NCBI RefSeq assembly: GCF_000219725.1
Contig: NC_015732.1
Coordinates: forward strand, 2,480,001 to 2,544,000
From: Gracilinema caldarium DSM 7334
GTDB lineage: Bacteria > Spirochaetota > Spirochaetia > Treponematales > Breznakiellaceae
DNA length: 64,000 nucleotides
Direction: 5' to 3'
Positions 1-9,369 of the stretch are shown one piece after another (within the stretch, counting starts at the first letter, position 1; the number at the start of each line of letters is the position of its first letter). The notes beneath the pieces are model-generated. The model was given only the letters and a program-made list of their open reading frames with translations, was not told where the DNA came from and did no database searches. The position numbers and the translations under genes were made by a program.

Positions 1-1
1 C

Positions 2-3000
2 CGCAGTCTCGATGGGTATGTACTGGCTAAAACCGGTTATGAAGGGGAGGAATATCAGCGCACAGAAGGGATAAGCCATGTAATGCTGGAATTCGAGAAG
101 GGTGAAGCATCATTTTCTGCGGGGATCTGCGCGGAAATTACCAAAGATACAACCCAGGTCAGGGAACTCCCCTGGATTGCCCAGGGGGTTCAGGTAAAGG
201 ATATTCCCCTCTTTCTCGATAGCACCCACCTTTTGGGATCCCAGCAGTTTAAACAGCGGATGCGAGACCTGGGCGCCCTGGTCTTTGATTCCAAAAAAGA
301 ATACCAGAAGGAACTTACCCACCTTTTGGGGGTATTCCGGCGTAATGTGGAATTCAATCCCTCTCTGGATGCCCTGGTCCGCTCGATTGGCTTTGTACCC
401 ATGGATTCGGTAAACCGTTTTGTCTGCGATTATATCCTGGAAGAGCGGATGGTAGACATCTCTGTGATGAAGAGCAACCTCCAGAGCTATAAGGATGCGG
501 AGGCCGAAGCTGAGCTTGCCATAAAAAATATTGCAGCTTTGGAGGATATCCTCGCCATAGCCAGGGTTTGGCAGCAGCATAATAGAACCATCCTGAACCA
601 GGAATATCTGCAAAAGCGACTCCAGATGGAACTGGAACAGGAACGGCTAGAGGAAAACCACAAAGAAAGCCAGCGGCTCGAAGCGGAAGAACAGCGAAAA
701 GCCGAAGAAATCCGACGCCTCCAGGAAGAGCTCGAAGCCCTGCGGGACCAGGTGAACCAGCTGAGCCTATCCATACAGACCCACCAGGTGTATCAGCTTA
801 TCCAGGATCTGGAGCGCCGCAAGAATCAGCTCTTAAAGGAGCTGGAACAGGCCCGCTCAAACCGGGAACGGTACCAAACCCTGCTAAGCCAGCTTGAAGC
901 CCTATTAAATCGGGAGCTCGAACGGGACAGGGAAGGCAATGTGGATATGGACCGCTCTGCAGAAAGCCTGGAAACGGAAAAAGAAACCCTCTACCGGAGT
1001 CTGAGCAAGAGCCAGGAAGAACGGGAAAACCTGCGCAAAGACCTGGGCGACCTGGCACGAGAACTGGAGGAACTGGAACGGGGCCTGGTCCGCTATCCTG
1101 AGGGGCCTGCAGAACTGGTATCGGCCTTAAGAGAAGAGGGTATTCAGGCATGGATATTTGCAGACCTGGTAGAAGTAGCCGATCCGGCCTGGCAGAACGC
1201 CCTGGAGGGCTGGCTTAATACCCAGCGTTTTGCGGTGCTGGTGGAACAGGAACAGTTTCAGCGGGCCATCGCCATCTATGATCGGCTTCCCCGGCAGATC
1301 GGAGGGGTTCCTCTGCCAAACCTGGAGCGGATGGCCCAAAGCGAGGTACGCCCCCACTCACTGGCAGAGCTTGTAGTGACCGATTCACCCTTTGCCCGGC
1401 GCTATGCGGACTACATCCTGGGCCGGGTTATCCGAACCGACCAGGAACACTTAAAGGACTTTGACCAGAGTGTTACCCAAACCTGTCTCACCTACTCTGC
1501 CCATACGGTAAACCGGATCCGGGAGGCGGTGTACAGCCGCTGGTATCTGGGCAAAGGGGCCCGGGAGCGCCGTAAGGCAGAACTCCTTGCCCGGCGAAAG
1601 GAACTGCAGGAAGCGCTCAGCCGGCTCGAACTATCCATCAAACTGATGGAACAACAAACGGAACTTTTAAAGCGGGCCCTGCCGGCCCTCACCGAAATGC
1701 GGTACCTTTCATCGTCCATCGCTACCATTCCCGAACTGGAGCGCAGTATTACCGAAATCTCTGAACAGATTCGCCGGGTAGACACCTCTGACCTGGAAGT
1801 ACTTCGGAATGAGCTTGATGAACGGAAGCGGACATTAGGGAGCCGGGAGGCGGCTCTTTCCCAAGCCCAGATTGCCCTGGGAAGCATTCAGGGAAGGGCA
1901 AAGACCCTGGCAGAAGCAAGGCCTCCGCTGGAGGCGTCCGCCGAAACCCGAAGAGCCCAGTTTCAAGCCTTTGTGGCGAACCGAGAGCAGTTCCTTGAGG
2001 AATGGGAAGCCTACTACAAAGAACGGGTCCACTCCCGGGAGGATCGGCAGAGCATCCTGGCCAATTATGAGGGGAGTCTGCAGGGGACCCGGAACAAACT
2101 ACAGAAAGCCCTGGAAAACTACCAGAGGGCTATTCAGAAATACAACCTTGACTGGAACGCCCTCCTTTCTCTCCTGCCAGAGGAGGCATCCGAGATCGAA
2201 GCCCTTAAGAAACGGCTCGAAGCTTCGGAACTTCCCCTCTATAAAGAAAAGATTTCCCGTGCCCGAGCTATGGCTGAAAAGCAGTTCAAGGAACACTTTG
2301 TGACCCGGCTCAACGAATATATCGAAGAAGCCCGGGAGAGTTTCCGGGAGATCAACGCTATTTTACGGAGCCTTACCTTTGGCAAGGACCAGTATCACTT
2401 TACCCTGGAAGAACGGAACGACCGGAAGGCCCAGCTGGAGGTTATCCGGAAGGCCGCGGAGATCCATGAAAATCAGGGGAGCCTCTTTGATGCATTGATC
2501 AGTGAGGGTGAGCGGGAGGCCGTAGAGGAACTATTTAACAGGATCCTTAAAAACGAACTGGACTCCTTTGAGGTCCGCCAGCTTTGCGACTACCGGACCT
2601 ACTTTACCTATGATATTCGGGTTCGGGACACCTCTGCCATGGATCCAAAAACGGGCAAGGTCCCCGAACTATCCCTATCCCGGGCGCTTAAGGAAAAGTC
2701 TGGCGGCGAATCCCAGACGCCCTACTATGTGGCTATAGCAGCGAGTATTTACCGATATTACAAGGACGATCCTGAAAACACGGTGCGCCTCGTAGTTTTT
2801 GATGAAGCCTTTAACAAAATGGATGAACGGCGCATTGGGGTTACCCTAGAACTGTTCCAGGAACTGGGAATGCAGATCATCACGGCGGTCCCCTCAGAAA
2901 AGCTCGAGATCATCCAACCCTATATGGATACGGTGAACCTGGTGCTCCGCTATGGCAATGAAGGCTGGGTTCGGGATTATAGGGCGGTGACTGTTGCGGC

Positions 3001-3019
3001 AACTACAGGATCAGAGTGA
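2..3019 (+). CDS. jetC: Wadjet SMC-like ATPase JetC (5' partial)
   Basis: The frame is open from the first codon of the window, so the N-terminus with the Walker A motif lies upstream; about 1,006 codons are visible. The visible part is mostly long charged coiled coil (roughly residues 150-320 and 500-780), interrupted by a globular hinge-like stretch near residues 360-490. It ends in an ABC head: signature KSGGESQ near residue 900 and Walker B LVVFDEAFNKMDE near residue 930. This is the layout of SMC/MukB-like condensin subunits. The jetD gene follows 13 bp after the stop, which identifies the Wadjet (Jet/Mks) family. JetC is known to be the motor that extrudes loops of circular plasmid DNA, with JetA and JetB as partners; those genes would lie upstream and are not visible. 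The Wadjet subtype cannot be decided from this part. Confidence 0.88.
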   Translation, partial: RSLDGYVLAKTGYEGEEYQRTEGISHVMLEFEKGEASFSAGICAEITKDTTQVRELPWIAQGVQVKDIPLFLDSTHLLGSQQFKQRMRDLGALVFDSKKEYQKELTHLLGVFRRNVEFNPSLDALVRSIGFVPMDSVNRFVCDYILEERMVDISVMKSNLQSYKDAEAEAELAIKNIAALEDILAIARVWQQHNRTILNQEYLQKRLQMELEQERLEENHKESQRLEAEEQRKAEEIRRLQEELEALRDQVNQLSLSIQTHQVYQLIQDLERRKNQLLKELEQARSNRERYQTLLSQLEALLNRELERDREGNVDMDRSAESLETEKETLYRSLSKSQEERENLRKDLGDLARELEELERGLVRYPEGPAELVSALREEGIQAWIFADLVEVADPAWQNALEGWLNTQRFAVLVEQEQFQRAIAIYDRLPRQIGGVPLPNLERMAQSEVRPHSLAELVVTDSPFARRYADYILGRVIRTDQEHLKDFDQSVTQTCLTYSAHTVNRIREAVYSRWYLGKGARERRKAELLARRKELQEALSRLELSIKLMEQQTELLKRALPALTEMRYLSSSIATIPELERSITEISEQIRRVDTSDLEVLRNELDERKRTLGSREAALSQAQIALGSIQGRAKTLAEARPPLEASAETRRAQFQAFVANREQFLEEWEAYYKERVHSREDRQSILANYEGSLQGTRNKLQKALENYQRAIQKYNLDWNALLSLLPEEASEIEALKKRLEASELPLYKEKISRARAMAEKQFKEHFVTRLNEYIEEARESFREINAILRSLTFGKDQYHFTLEERNDRKAQLEVIRKAAEIHENQGSLFDALISEGEREAVEELFNRILKNELDSFEVRQLCDYRTYFTYDIRVRDTSAMDPKTGKVPELSLSRALKEKSGGESQTPYYVAIAASIYRYYKDDPENTVRLVVFDEAFNKMDERRIGVTLELFQELGMQIITAVPSEKLEIIQPYMDTVNLVLRYGNEGWVRDYRAVTVAATTGSE

Positions 3020-3032
3020 TAGAGCCAGATTG

Positions 3033-4277
3033 ATGAAATACGATGAGCTCATCTTGCATGTATTTGCCGCTTCCTATCCTCGTTCTGCCATGCGCCAGGG
3101 CGGCCGGCCGCTCAGGCTTCGCCATTGGGAGCAGCTCCTGCCAGAAGCCTATGCCAGTGCCATGGAACAGGAAGGCTTTCTCCAGGCCATGGAATGGCTG
3201 GAGGCTCAAGGACTACTCCGTTTGGGCTGGGCCCACCGGCGAAAACGGGATAGGCTCCTTTGGGCGGAACTGGTTGATCCCCGGCGTCTCTATGCAAACC
3301 TGGGGCAGCCCTATCCGGATACGGTAGAAGAAGTTCTCCGGGAAACCGCCCGGGGCCTTGCCCAAAGGGCCCGGGATGCGGAGCAAGGCGATACGGAGCA
3401 GTTATTTACTGCCCTGGCCAGCTACCCATCCTTTTTAGATAGCCTGGTTTCGATCCGGGATATGGAGGACCTGTATATCCTCCTCACTAAACGGAAGGAA
3501 GGAGCATACAAAGGACCTATTCGCAGTCTTTCGGTTACCCTCTTTCGGGACTCCAAACGGCTCGAGGCCCTGCTGGGCATTCTGAAGCGTCTTACTACCC
3601 TATGTAATACACCGGACCTGCTCTTGGGCCTCCCCCGGCGCAATTTCCCCGTGGTGTGGCTTGCGGGGCCCTTCCGGCTGAGCGCAGAGGGGCCCGATAC
3701 AGAAGACCATAGCGCAGGGGCCCGACTTCTTCTAGATCTGGGCCAGAGGTCCCCTTTAATCGGAGTAGGCGCCCCCTTCGGTCTTTCTCTGGAACTTCTG
3801 GCCGGTGCCACAAAACTGGAAATCGCCGGTGCCACAGGGCGGGAAAGGGACATCAATATACTTACTATAGAAAATAAGGAAACCTTTTTTTCCCTGTGGC
3901 AGATGGAAAACCCCTTTACGGCCTATGTGTATACCAACGGCTGGCCCAACAGTGCGGTCCGACGGGTATTGGAACTGCTCCATCGGCAGGGGTACCGGCT
4001 GTACCATGCGGGAGACTTAGACCCGGAGGGGCTTGCGATCTGCCAGTACCTGCAGGATCACTACGGCAGTCGGCCCTTTGGAATGGATATGGCAACCTTT
4101 GAGCGCTACCGACCCTATGGCAGGCCCCTCTCCGACCCGGAGCTCCGTTCCCGCCGTTTTGAAAAATACCTTTCCCGACTAAACCCACCATTGCAAGACC
4201 TGGCCCGGCGCATCCAGGAAAGCCGCATCGGCATAGAGCAGGAAGTTATCGATTATAAGGAGTGTGAGATTTTGTAA
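3033..4277 (+). CDS. jetD: Wadjet nuclease subunit JetD (TOPRIM)
   Basis: Predicted to be the plasmid-cleaving nuclease of Wadjet, related to the topoisomerase VI A subunit (DUF2220/DUF2399-type). A TOPRIM core is visible: the glutamate in TIENKETF (E280) and the DLDPEG motif (D328, D330), the metal-binding acidic residues. An N-terminal winged-helix-like part precedes it (MKYDELILHVF...WEQLL...GLL). I chose the ATG at 3033 because JetD proteins usually begin near this KYDEL segment and it does not overlap jetC. A TTG at 2994 would add 13 residues and overlap jetC by 26 bp. The gene is likely co-transcribed and translationally coupled with jetC. Catalytic residues look intact. Confidence 0.87.
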   Translation: MKYDELILHVFAASYPRSAMRQGGRPLRLRHWEQLLPEAYASAMEQEGFLQAMEWLEAQGLLRLGWAHRRKRDRLLWAELVDPRRLYANLGQPYPDTVEEVLRETARGLAQRARDAEQGDTEQLFTALASYPSFLDSLVSIRDMEDLYILLTKRKEGAYKGPIRSLSVTLFRDSKRLEALLGILKRLTTLCNTPDLLLGLPRRNFPVVWLAGPFRLSAEGPDTEDHSAGARLLLDLGQRSPLIGVGAPFGLSLELLAGATKLEIAGATGRERDINILTIENKETFFSLWQMENPFTAYVYTNGWPNSAVRRVLELLHRQGYRLYHAGDLDPEGLAICQYLQDHYGSRPFGMDMATFERYRPYGRPLSDPELRSRRFEKYLSRLNPPLQDLARRIQESRIGIEQEVIDYKECEIL

Positions 4278-4333
4278 AAAACCGAAAAGTGCATAAAATT
4301 CCCAATTACTGTAAAATCGAATACAGGAAATCA

Positions 4334-4342
4334 TGCTATACT
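4334..4342 (+). promoter_or_regulatory. Extended -10 promoter for the sensor kinase
   Basis: TGCTATACT is an extended -10 element (TG at 4334-4335, TATACT at 4337-4342) with no good -35. The predicted start of transcription (about 4349-4350) falls just before the GTG at 4351, and there is no Shine-Dalgarno sequence. The kinase mRNA may therefore be leaderless. Inference from sequence only. Confidence 0.45.
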
Positions 4343-4350
4343 GATGTTGT

Positions 4351-6135
4351 GTGAAAATACCGTCCCTTTCGATACGGAACAGACTTCTTTTTTCATTTCT
4401 TGCCCTCCTTTTACTCCCCGTAATAACCTTGGGGGTGGTGGGACCGTTAATTTTTTCCCGTTCAATAGAAACCCAGGTAATCGACCATACTCTGAGAATG
4501 ATTGCTCAGGTGGATAAAAATCTTGAGTATCTGATTGTAAATCTAGAAAAACTGAGTAACCTGCTAGAAGCAACCCCTTCGATTCATCAATTTTTTATGC
4601 CTTCTGCAGGGGCTCTCCAGAAAAAGTATGAACAGGAAGCCCTTGCGTTTATGGATGCTTGCCTTAAAACTCATCGGGAAATTGCAGGAATTATGCTGAT
4701 ATCTTCCGATGATCGTATTGTATCAAATCATTACACCCGTATTACCCGGGACCCTCTGACCCTGGAACCCTGGTATTTAAAAGCTGTTGGTTCTACCAGC
4801 GGGATTACCATCATATCACGCCCAATTGGACGCAATATCCGCAGCCAGCTCGGTTATGGCAGTGATGACGTGGTATCAATTGTAAAGCCAATCCGGGACC
4901 CAGACCATTTTAACCGGATTACCGGAGCCATACTTATTGATCTGAGACTGGAAAGCATCCAGGAGTTGCTCGCAGATTCTTCTCTGGGTCGGGATGGCTA
5001 CCTGTATATTTCCGATCAGAATGGAGAGCTGGTTTTTGCACCGGTAAACCAAACCATCTACCGGATCGCACCCCGGCAAATAGAGGGCTCAGAAGGGAGA
5101 ACACTCCGCCGATGTAACCATGAAGTATTTCAGATCCTGTACAAACAGTCATCCTATACCGGATGGACCACCGCTGGAGTTTTTTCGATACAAAGTGTTC
5201 TCCGCGAAGTTTCTTTTATACGGTTTTACGCCCTAATTGTTGGAAGTTTCACCGTCCTCCTGGCCATTTTGCTTTCGGTATTCTTTGCATCTTCCATAGC
5301 ACTCCCCGTAGAAAAATTGCGTAGTTTGATGCGACAGGCTGAAACGGGAGATTTCTCCATCCGGTTTTCTGAAAACCGTCAGGACGAGATCGGCCAACTC
5401 GGACACTCTTTTAATCGTATGATATTGGAAATCAGCAACCTGATCGACCAGGTATACCATGAACAACAACGGAAACGAGAGACCGAGTTACGGGTTCTGC
5501 AAGAACAGATAAAACCGCACTTCCTATACAATACCCTCGATACCATTCAATGGATGGCCCAGGAACATAGAGCCCAAGATATAGTAGACATGGTGAGCGC
5601 CTTAACCCAGCTATTTAGGGTTGGACTTTCTAAGGGTCAAGAAATGATACCTCTCCGGGAAGAACTCAGACATGTGGAAAGCTATTTATTTATCCAGAAG
5701 GTCCGATATGAGGATAAGTTTGATTACACCATTTCTATAAGCCCTGGCATTGACCAGCTACGGGTGCTCAAGGTGATTTTACAGCCCCTGGTAGAAAATG
5801 CCATTTATCATGGGATAAAGGAACGACGGGGTAAAGGGCACATCCTGGTTAGTGCTGAACGTGAGGGACCAGACCTATTCCTGACCGTGGAAGATGACGG
5901 TATTGGAATGCCAGCAGACAAACTGGCACAACTGCAGGAAGAACTAAAGTCCAGTCATCAGTTGCATACAGACAGCCATAAAGATTGGGGTGAAGGGGGG
6001 CATATCGGGTTCGGTGCCAGAAATGTCCATGAACGGATATTTTTAAATTTTGGACCCGATTATGGCATTACCTACCAAAGCACCTGGGGTGTTGGTACCC
6101 GGGTTACCATCCGACATCCAGCAATAGAAGTATAA
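4351..6135 (+). CDS. YesM/LytS-type sensor histidine kinase
   Basis: A membrane sensor kinase of 594 residues. A transmembrane segment lies at about residues 9-31, an extracytoplasmic sensor region at about 32-285, a second membrane segment at about 290-312, and a HAMP domain to about 365. The His_kinase module (PF06580 type) has phosphoacceptor H390 in EQIKPHFLYN, and the ATPase domain has N483 in PLVENAIYHG, EDDGIGMP and a GFGARNVHERI glycine-rich box. The start is GTG; no SD sequence and no nearby alternative start is present. The response regulator follows after 15 bp, and the tandem sugar-binding protein after that, so the ligand is probably a sugar presented by that protein. This resembles known three-component systems in which a binding protein signals through a LytS/YesM kinase. 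Confidence 0.9.
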   Translation: MKIPSLSIRNRLLFSFLALLLLPVITLGVVGPLIFSRSIETQVIDHTLRMIAQVDKNLEYLIVNLEKLSNLLEATPSIHQFFMPSAGALQKKYEQEALAFMDACLKTHREIAGIMLISSDDRIVSNHYTRITRDPLTLEPWYLKAVGSTSGITIISRPIGRNIRSQLGYGSDDVVSIVKPIRDPDHFNRITGAILIDLRLESIQELLADSSLGRDGYLYISDQNGELVFAPVNQTIYRIAPRQIEGSEGRTLRRCNHEVFQILYKQSSYTGWTTAGVFSIQSVLREVSFIRFYALIVGSFTVLLAILLSVFFASSIALPVEKLRSLMRQAETGDFSIRFSENRQDEIGQLGHSFNRMILEISNLIDQVYHEQQRKRETELRVLQEQIKPHFLYNTLDTIQWMAQEHRAQDIVDMVSALTQLFRVGLSKGQEMIPLREELRHVESYLFIQKVRYEDKFDYTISISPGIDQLRVLKVILQPLVENAIYHGIKERRGKGHILVSAEREGPDLFLTVEDDGIGMPADKLAQLQEELKSSHQLHTDSHKDWGEGGHIGFGARNVHERIFLNFGPDYGITYQSTWGVGTRVTIRHPAIEV

Positions 6136-6150
6136 CACGGGAAAAAAACT

Positions 6151-7365
6151 ATGTGGAAAGTACTAATCGCCGATGATGAACCTAAAATCCGCCGAGGTAT
6201 CCGTTCTGTCCTTGAGCGGCTTGATTCGGAAATTGAGGTGGTTGCCGAAGCAGGCGACGGCGAGGCGGCCCTTGCTCTGGCTGAGGAGACAATCCCGGAT
6301 ATCCTCTTTATCGATATTCGTATGCCCTTCTTAAATGGTCTTGAATTAATTGAAAAACTTTCTGGCCTTCCCCATGACTGGATTATTATTATCGTGAGCG
6401 GACACGATGAATTTGAGTATGCCAGAAAAGCAGTATCTCTTAAAGTCTTTGAGTATCTCTTAAAACCGGTACAAGAAGCTGAAATAAAAAGAACACTGGA
6501 ACACGCTAAAAATGAACTTGCCCTGCGGCGAGAAACAAATCGGTACATTAACTGGGCAAGAGAGAAAATAACTGAACACCGAAGTACTCTGCAAGAACAA
6601 TTTATTCTGGAATGGCTTTCATCATCCCTTTCGAAAACTGACATTGAAGACTGTTCCAAATTCCTGGGGCTTACCTTGCCAGAAAAAGCGGTGGTGCTTG
6701 CTATTCGGCTGGAGGAAAAGGTACTCTCAGTAGGAAGTTTGCAAGCTGGTTACCGGACCATTCTTATCTATTCAGTACAATCAATTATTCAAGAACAGTT
6801 AGGTAAGGATATAATCTGCGTAATAGATAGAGATGATACGATTATTACCCTATATCCAGGGGATCTACAAGTATTACAAAATAAGATCCTTGGCATCGAA
6901 GCCGCTATTGAAGCGACAACCCATCAACATCCAATTATAGCAGTAGTGCCCAGCGGAAATTATAGAAAAGAAGGGCATCGCACGATACAGGAATCCTATG
7001 AAGAGGCCCTATCGGAGCTGACCAAGAAGGGAAATTACCAAACCTTTGTGCTCCTGGCTCAGGGATATATCGAAAAAAACTATCAATACCCGGATTTATC
7101 ATTAGAGGAAACCGCATCGGAATTGGAAATCAGCCCAGGCTATTTGTCCCGGCTGCTTAAACAAGCAACCGGTTACTCCTTTGTAGAATATGTGAGCAGA
7201 GTTCGGATCCAGCATGCCCTGCAGTTATTAACAGATCCGGCAATAAAGATCTATGAAATTGCTGAAAAGGTAGGCTATCGTAGCCAGCATTACTTTAGCA
7301 GGGCTTTTAAACAGATACTGGGTATATCTCCCATCGAATACCGAAAGGGAGGCAGCTTACCATGA
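6151..7365 (+). CDS. YesN-type response regulator, AraC DNA-binding domain
   Basis: The N-terminal receiver domain (about residues 1-120) has acidic pocket DDE at residues 8-10 and phosphoacceptor D55 in LFIDIRMP, with the conserved K in KPV. A middle region of unknown role (about 130-300) follows. The C-terminal AraC domain (about 305-400) has two helix-turn-helix units, including SLEETASELEISPGYLSRLLK and IYEIAEKVGYRSQHYFSRAFK. It is the cognate partner of the kinase 15 bp upstream, and its stop overlaps the start of the tandem binding protein by 4 bp (ATGA). It probably activates the sugar-uptake genes downstream. Confidence 0.92.
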   Translation: MWKVLIADDEPKIRRGIRSVLERLDSEIEVVAEAGDGEAALALAEETIPDILFIDIRMPFLNGLELIEKLSGLPHDWIIIIVSGHDEFEYARKAVSLKVFEYLLKPVQEAEIKRTLEHAKNELALRRETNRYINWAREKITEHRSTLQEQFILEWLSSSLSKTDIEDCSKFLGLTLPEKAVVLAIRLEEKVLSVGSLQAGYRTILIYSVQSIIQEQLGKDIICVIDRDDTIITLYPGDLQVLQNKILGIEAAIEATTHQHPIIAVVPSGNYRKEGHRTIQESYEEALSELTKKGNYQTFVLLAQGYIEKNYQYPDLSLEETASELEISPGYLSRLLKQATGYSFVEYVSRVRIQHALQLLTDPAIKIYEIAEKVGYRSQHYFSRAFKQILGISPIEYRKGGSLP

Positions 7366-9260
7366 AACGGTATATCCAGCCTTCATTCATCCTCATTGCC
7401 CTTGGCATTATGGTCCTAGCCGTTTCCTTGCTCTGGTTTGTGAATATTCTACCCCTTATTTCATACAATAAGGTAGAGCCAGAAGTTGGCAAACTCATAG
7501 GCCTTTCACAGGCCAACCTTTCAGAACCATGGCGCATCAGCATGACGGAAGAAATAACCCAGCAGGCAAAAAAATACCTCGATATGCGGGTAATTATTAC
7601 TGATGCGGTAGATTCCAGCGAACGCCAGGTTGATGATGTGAAACGGCTCCTTGCCTATGGCATCGATCTCCTTATCATCTCGCCGACAGATTCGCAGATT
7701 CTGACCCCCGTCGTAACTGAAGCGTATAAAACTATTCCAGTGATTGTACTGGATCGGGCAGTGGAAGGCTATGATTACACCCTGTATATCGGTCCGGACA
7801 ACCAGCTCATTGGTCGCGAGACGGGTCGCTATGTCTCAGAATTATTGGGAGAAAAGGGCGGTCAGGTCTGGGAAATTCAGGGCCGCTCAGGCTCTCCGCC
7901 TACCATCGACCGAAGTACCGGTTTACGGCAGGAAATTGAGCGACATCCCGGGATCAGATTGGTCAAAACAGTCACCGCCGATTGGCTCCGGGACCAAGCT
8001 GAGGATACCCTCTCTCATTTATTTAAAACCACCCCAACGCCCGATGTCATCGTATCCCAGAATGACGCCATGGCCTATGGGGCAATTTTAGCAGCGAAGA
8101 AAGCAGCGGTTTCAAATATCAAATTCATCGGGGTAGATGGACTGGAGGGTGCCAATGGGGGCCTAGACCTGGTACGGAAGGGACTCCTATCAGCCACTTT
8201 TATTTGCCCCACCGGCGGAAAAGAAGCGGTAAACTACGCCTGGGATATTCTAGAAAAGAAACCCGGCATTCCCAAAAAAATATATTTACGCACAAGAAAG
8301 ATAACCGCCGAAACAGTTAATGCTAATGTGGATCCCTATGCGTCATTCCGGCATCCCCGCTCCAACAAGGAACCCATACGCCTCGGCTTTGCCCAGGTAG
8401 GAAGCGAAAGCCGTTGGCGGCTTACCAATACAAAATCGATAAAAGATGCGGCCCGTGACGCCGGCATTGAGCTTACCTTTATAGACGGCCAGCAAAAGCA
8501 GGAAAACCAGATTGCAGCGATCAGGTCATTTATCAAACAGAAGGTGGACATCATCGCCTTTTCACCGATTGTCGAATCAGGCTGGGAAGAGGTGCTCCAG
8601 GAAGCAAAAGCCGCAGGGATTCCGGTTATTCTTTCTGACCGGGAAGTAGATATAAAAGATGACTCCCTTTGGGCTACCTTTATCGGCTCAGATTTTCTAG
8701 AAGAGGGCCGACGGGCCGCCCGGTGGCTCCTGTCCTATATAGAACATCATCCTACCCCAGATGGTCAAGTTAATATCGTGGAACTCCAAGGGACGGTAGG
8801 TTCAGCTCCTGCCATTGACCGGAAACGGGGCTTTGAGCTAACCCTGGAACCTCATCCAGAGTTCCGCATCATCCGATCGGAAATTGCCAATTTTTATTTC
8901 GATCAGGGCCGGGATGTGATGAAAAAAATCCTTGAAACGGAAAAGAGACGGATTGATGTCCTCTTTGCCCACAATGATGATATGGCTCTGGGAGCAATTC
9001 AAACACTTGAATCAGCAGGACTGCGACCGGGAAAGGATATGGTGATCGTCTCGGTAGATGCGGTAAAGGAAGCCTTTCAGGCTATGATTGCGGGTAAACT
9101 CAACTGTACCGTGGAATGTACTCCCCTCCTGGGGCCCCAATTAATGAAAGTAATCCAGGATTATTTTGATGGAAAGGAACTACCCACCCGGATTATCACC
9201 AGTGAAGAAGTATTCCCCGCCGAGGTAGCCCGAACAGTACTGCCAAAACGTCGGTATTAA
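7362..9260 (+). CDS. Membrane-anchored tandem sugar-binding protein (two Peripla_BP domains)
   Basis: 632 residues. An uncleaved-looking N-terminal membrane segment (about 8-28) is followed by two consecutive periplasmic binding domains of the LacI/ribose-binding type. Domain A spans about residues 40-305 and domain B about 345-632. Domain B aligns by eye at roughly 60% identity with the separate binding protein encoded directly downstream: shared blocks include DAQQKQENQI-like, AFSPVVE-like, VELQGTVGSAPAIDR and NCTVEC. Domain A is more distant but keeps the fold landmarks (LIISPTD, VIVLDRAVEG, VSQNDAMAYGAI). Family binding proteins are normally single-domain and free or lipid-anchored. The gene sits between the regulator (4-bp overlap) and the transporter, so a sensing role for the kinase is likely. 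It may instead serve the transporter as a tethered receptor. A gene fusion following duplication of the downstream gene would explain it. Confidence 0.85.
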   Translation: MKRYIQPSFILIALGIMVLAVSLLWFVNILPLISYNKVEPEVGKLIGLSQANLSEPWRISMTEEITQQAKKYLDMRVIITDAVDSSERQVDDVKRLLAYGIDLLIISPTDSQILTPVVTEAYKTIPVIVLDRAVEGYDYTLYIGPDNQLIGRETGRYVSELLGEKGGQVWEIQGRSGSPPTIDRSTGLRQEIERHPGIRLVKTVTADWLRDQAEDTLSHLFKTTPTPDVIVSQNDAMAYGAILAAKKAAVSNIKFIGVDGLEGANGGLDLVRKGLLSATFICPTGGKEAVNYAWDILEKKPGIPKKIYLRTRKITAETVNANVDPYASFRHPRSNKEPIRLGFAQVGSESRWRLTNTKSIKDAARDAGIELTFIDGQQKQENQIAAIRSFIKQKVDIIAFSPIVESGWEEVLQEAKAAGIPVILSDREVDIKDDSLWATFIGSDFLEEGRRAARWLLSYIEHHPTPDGQVNIVELQGTVGSAPAIDRKRGFELTLEPHPEFRIIRSEIANFYFDQGRDVMKKILETEKRRIDVLFAHNDDMALGAIQTLESAGLRPGKDMVIVSVDAVKEAFQAMIAGKLNCTVECTPLLGPQLMKVIQDYFDGKELPTRIITSEEVFPAEVARTVLPKRRY

Positions 9261-9369
9261 TGCATTTCTCAGTGCGTTATCGTACACAAAATTATGGAAT
9301 CCTCTAAATACATATTCTCCAAGGGGTGCCACAATATTGGTATCAACGAAGCCCACAAAGGAGGCATGT

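Noticed and set aside
2994-3032. TTG start of jetD at 2994
   Set aside because: It overlaps jetC by 26 bp and adds residues not expected at JetD N-termini; the ATG at 3033 is better.
6072-6659. Minus-strand open frame (195 codons) opposite the response regulator
   Set aside because: Serine-rich shadow of the receiver domain with no start signal.
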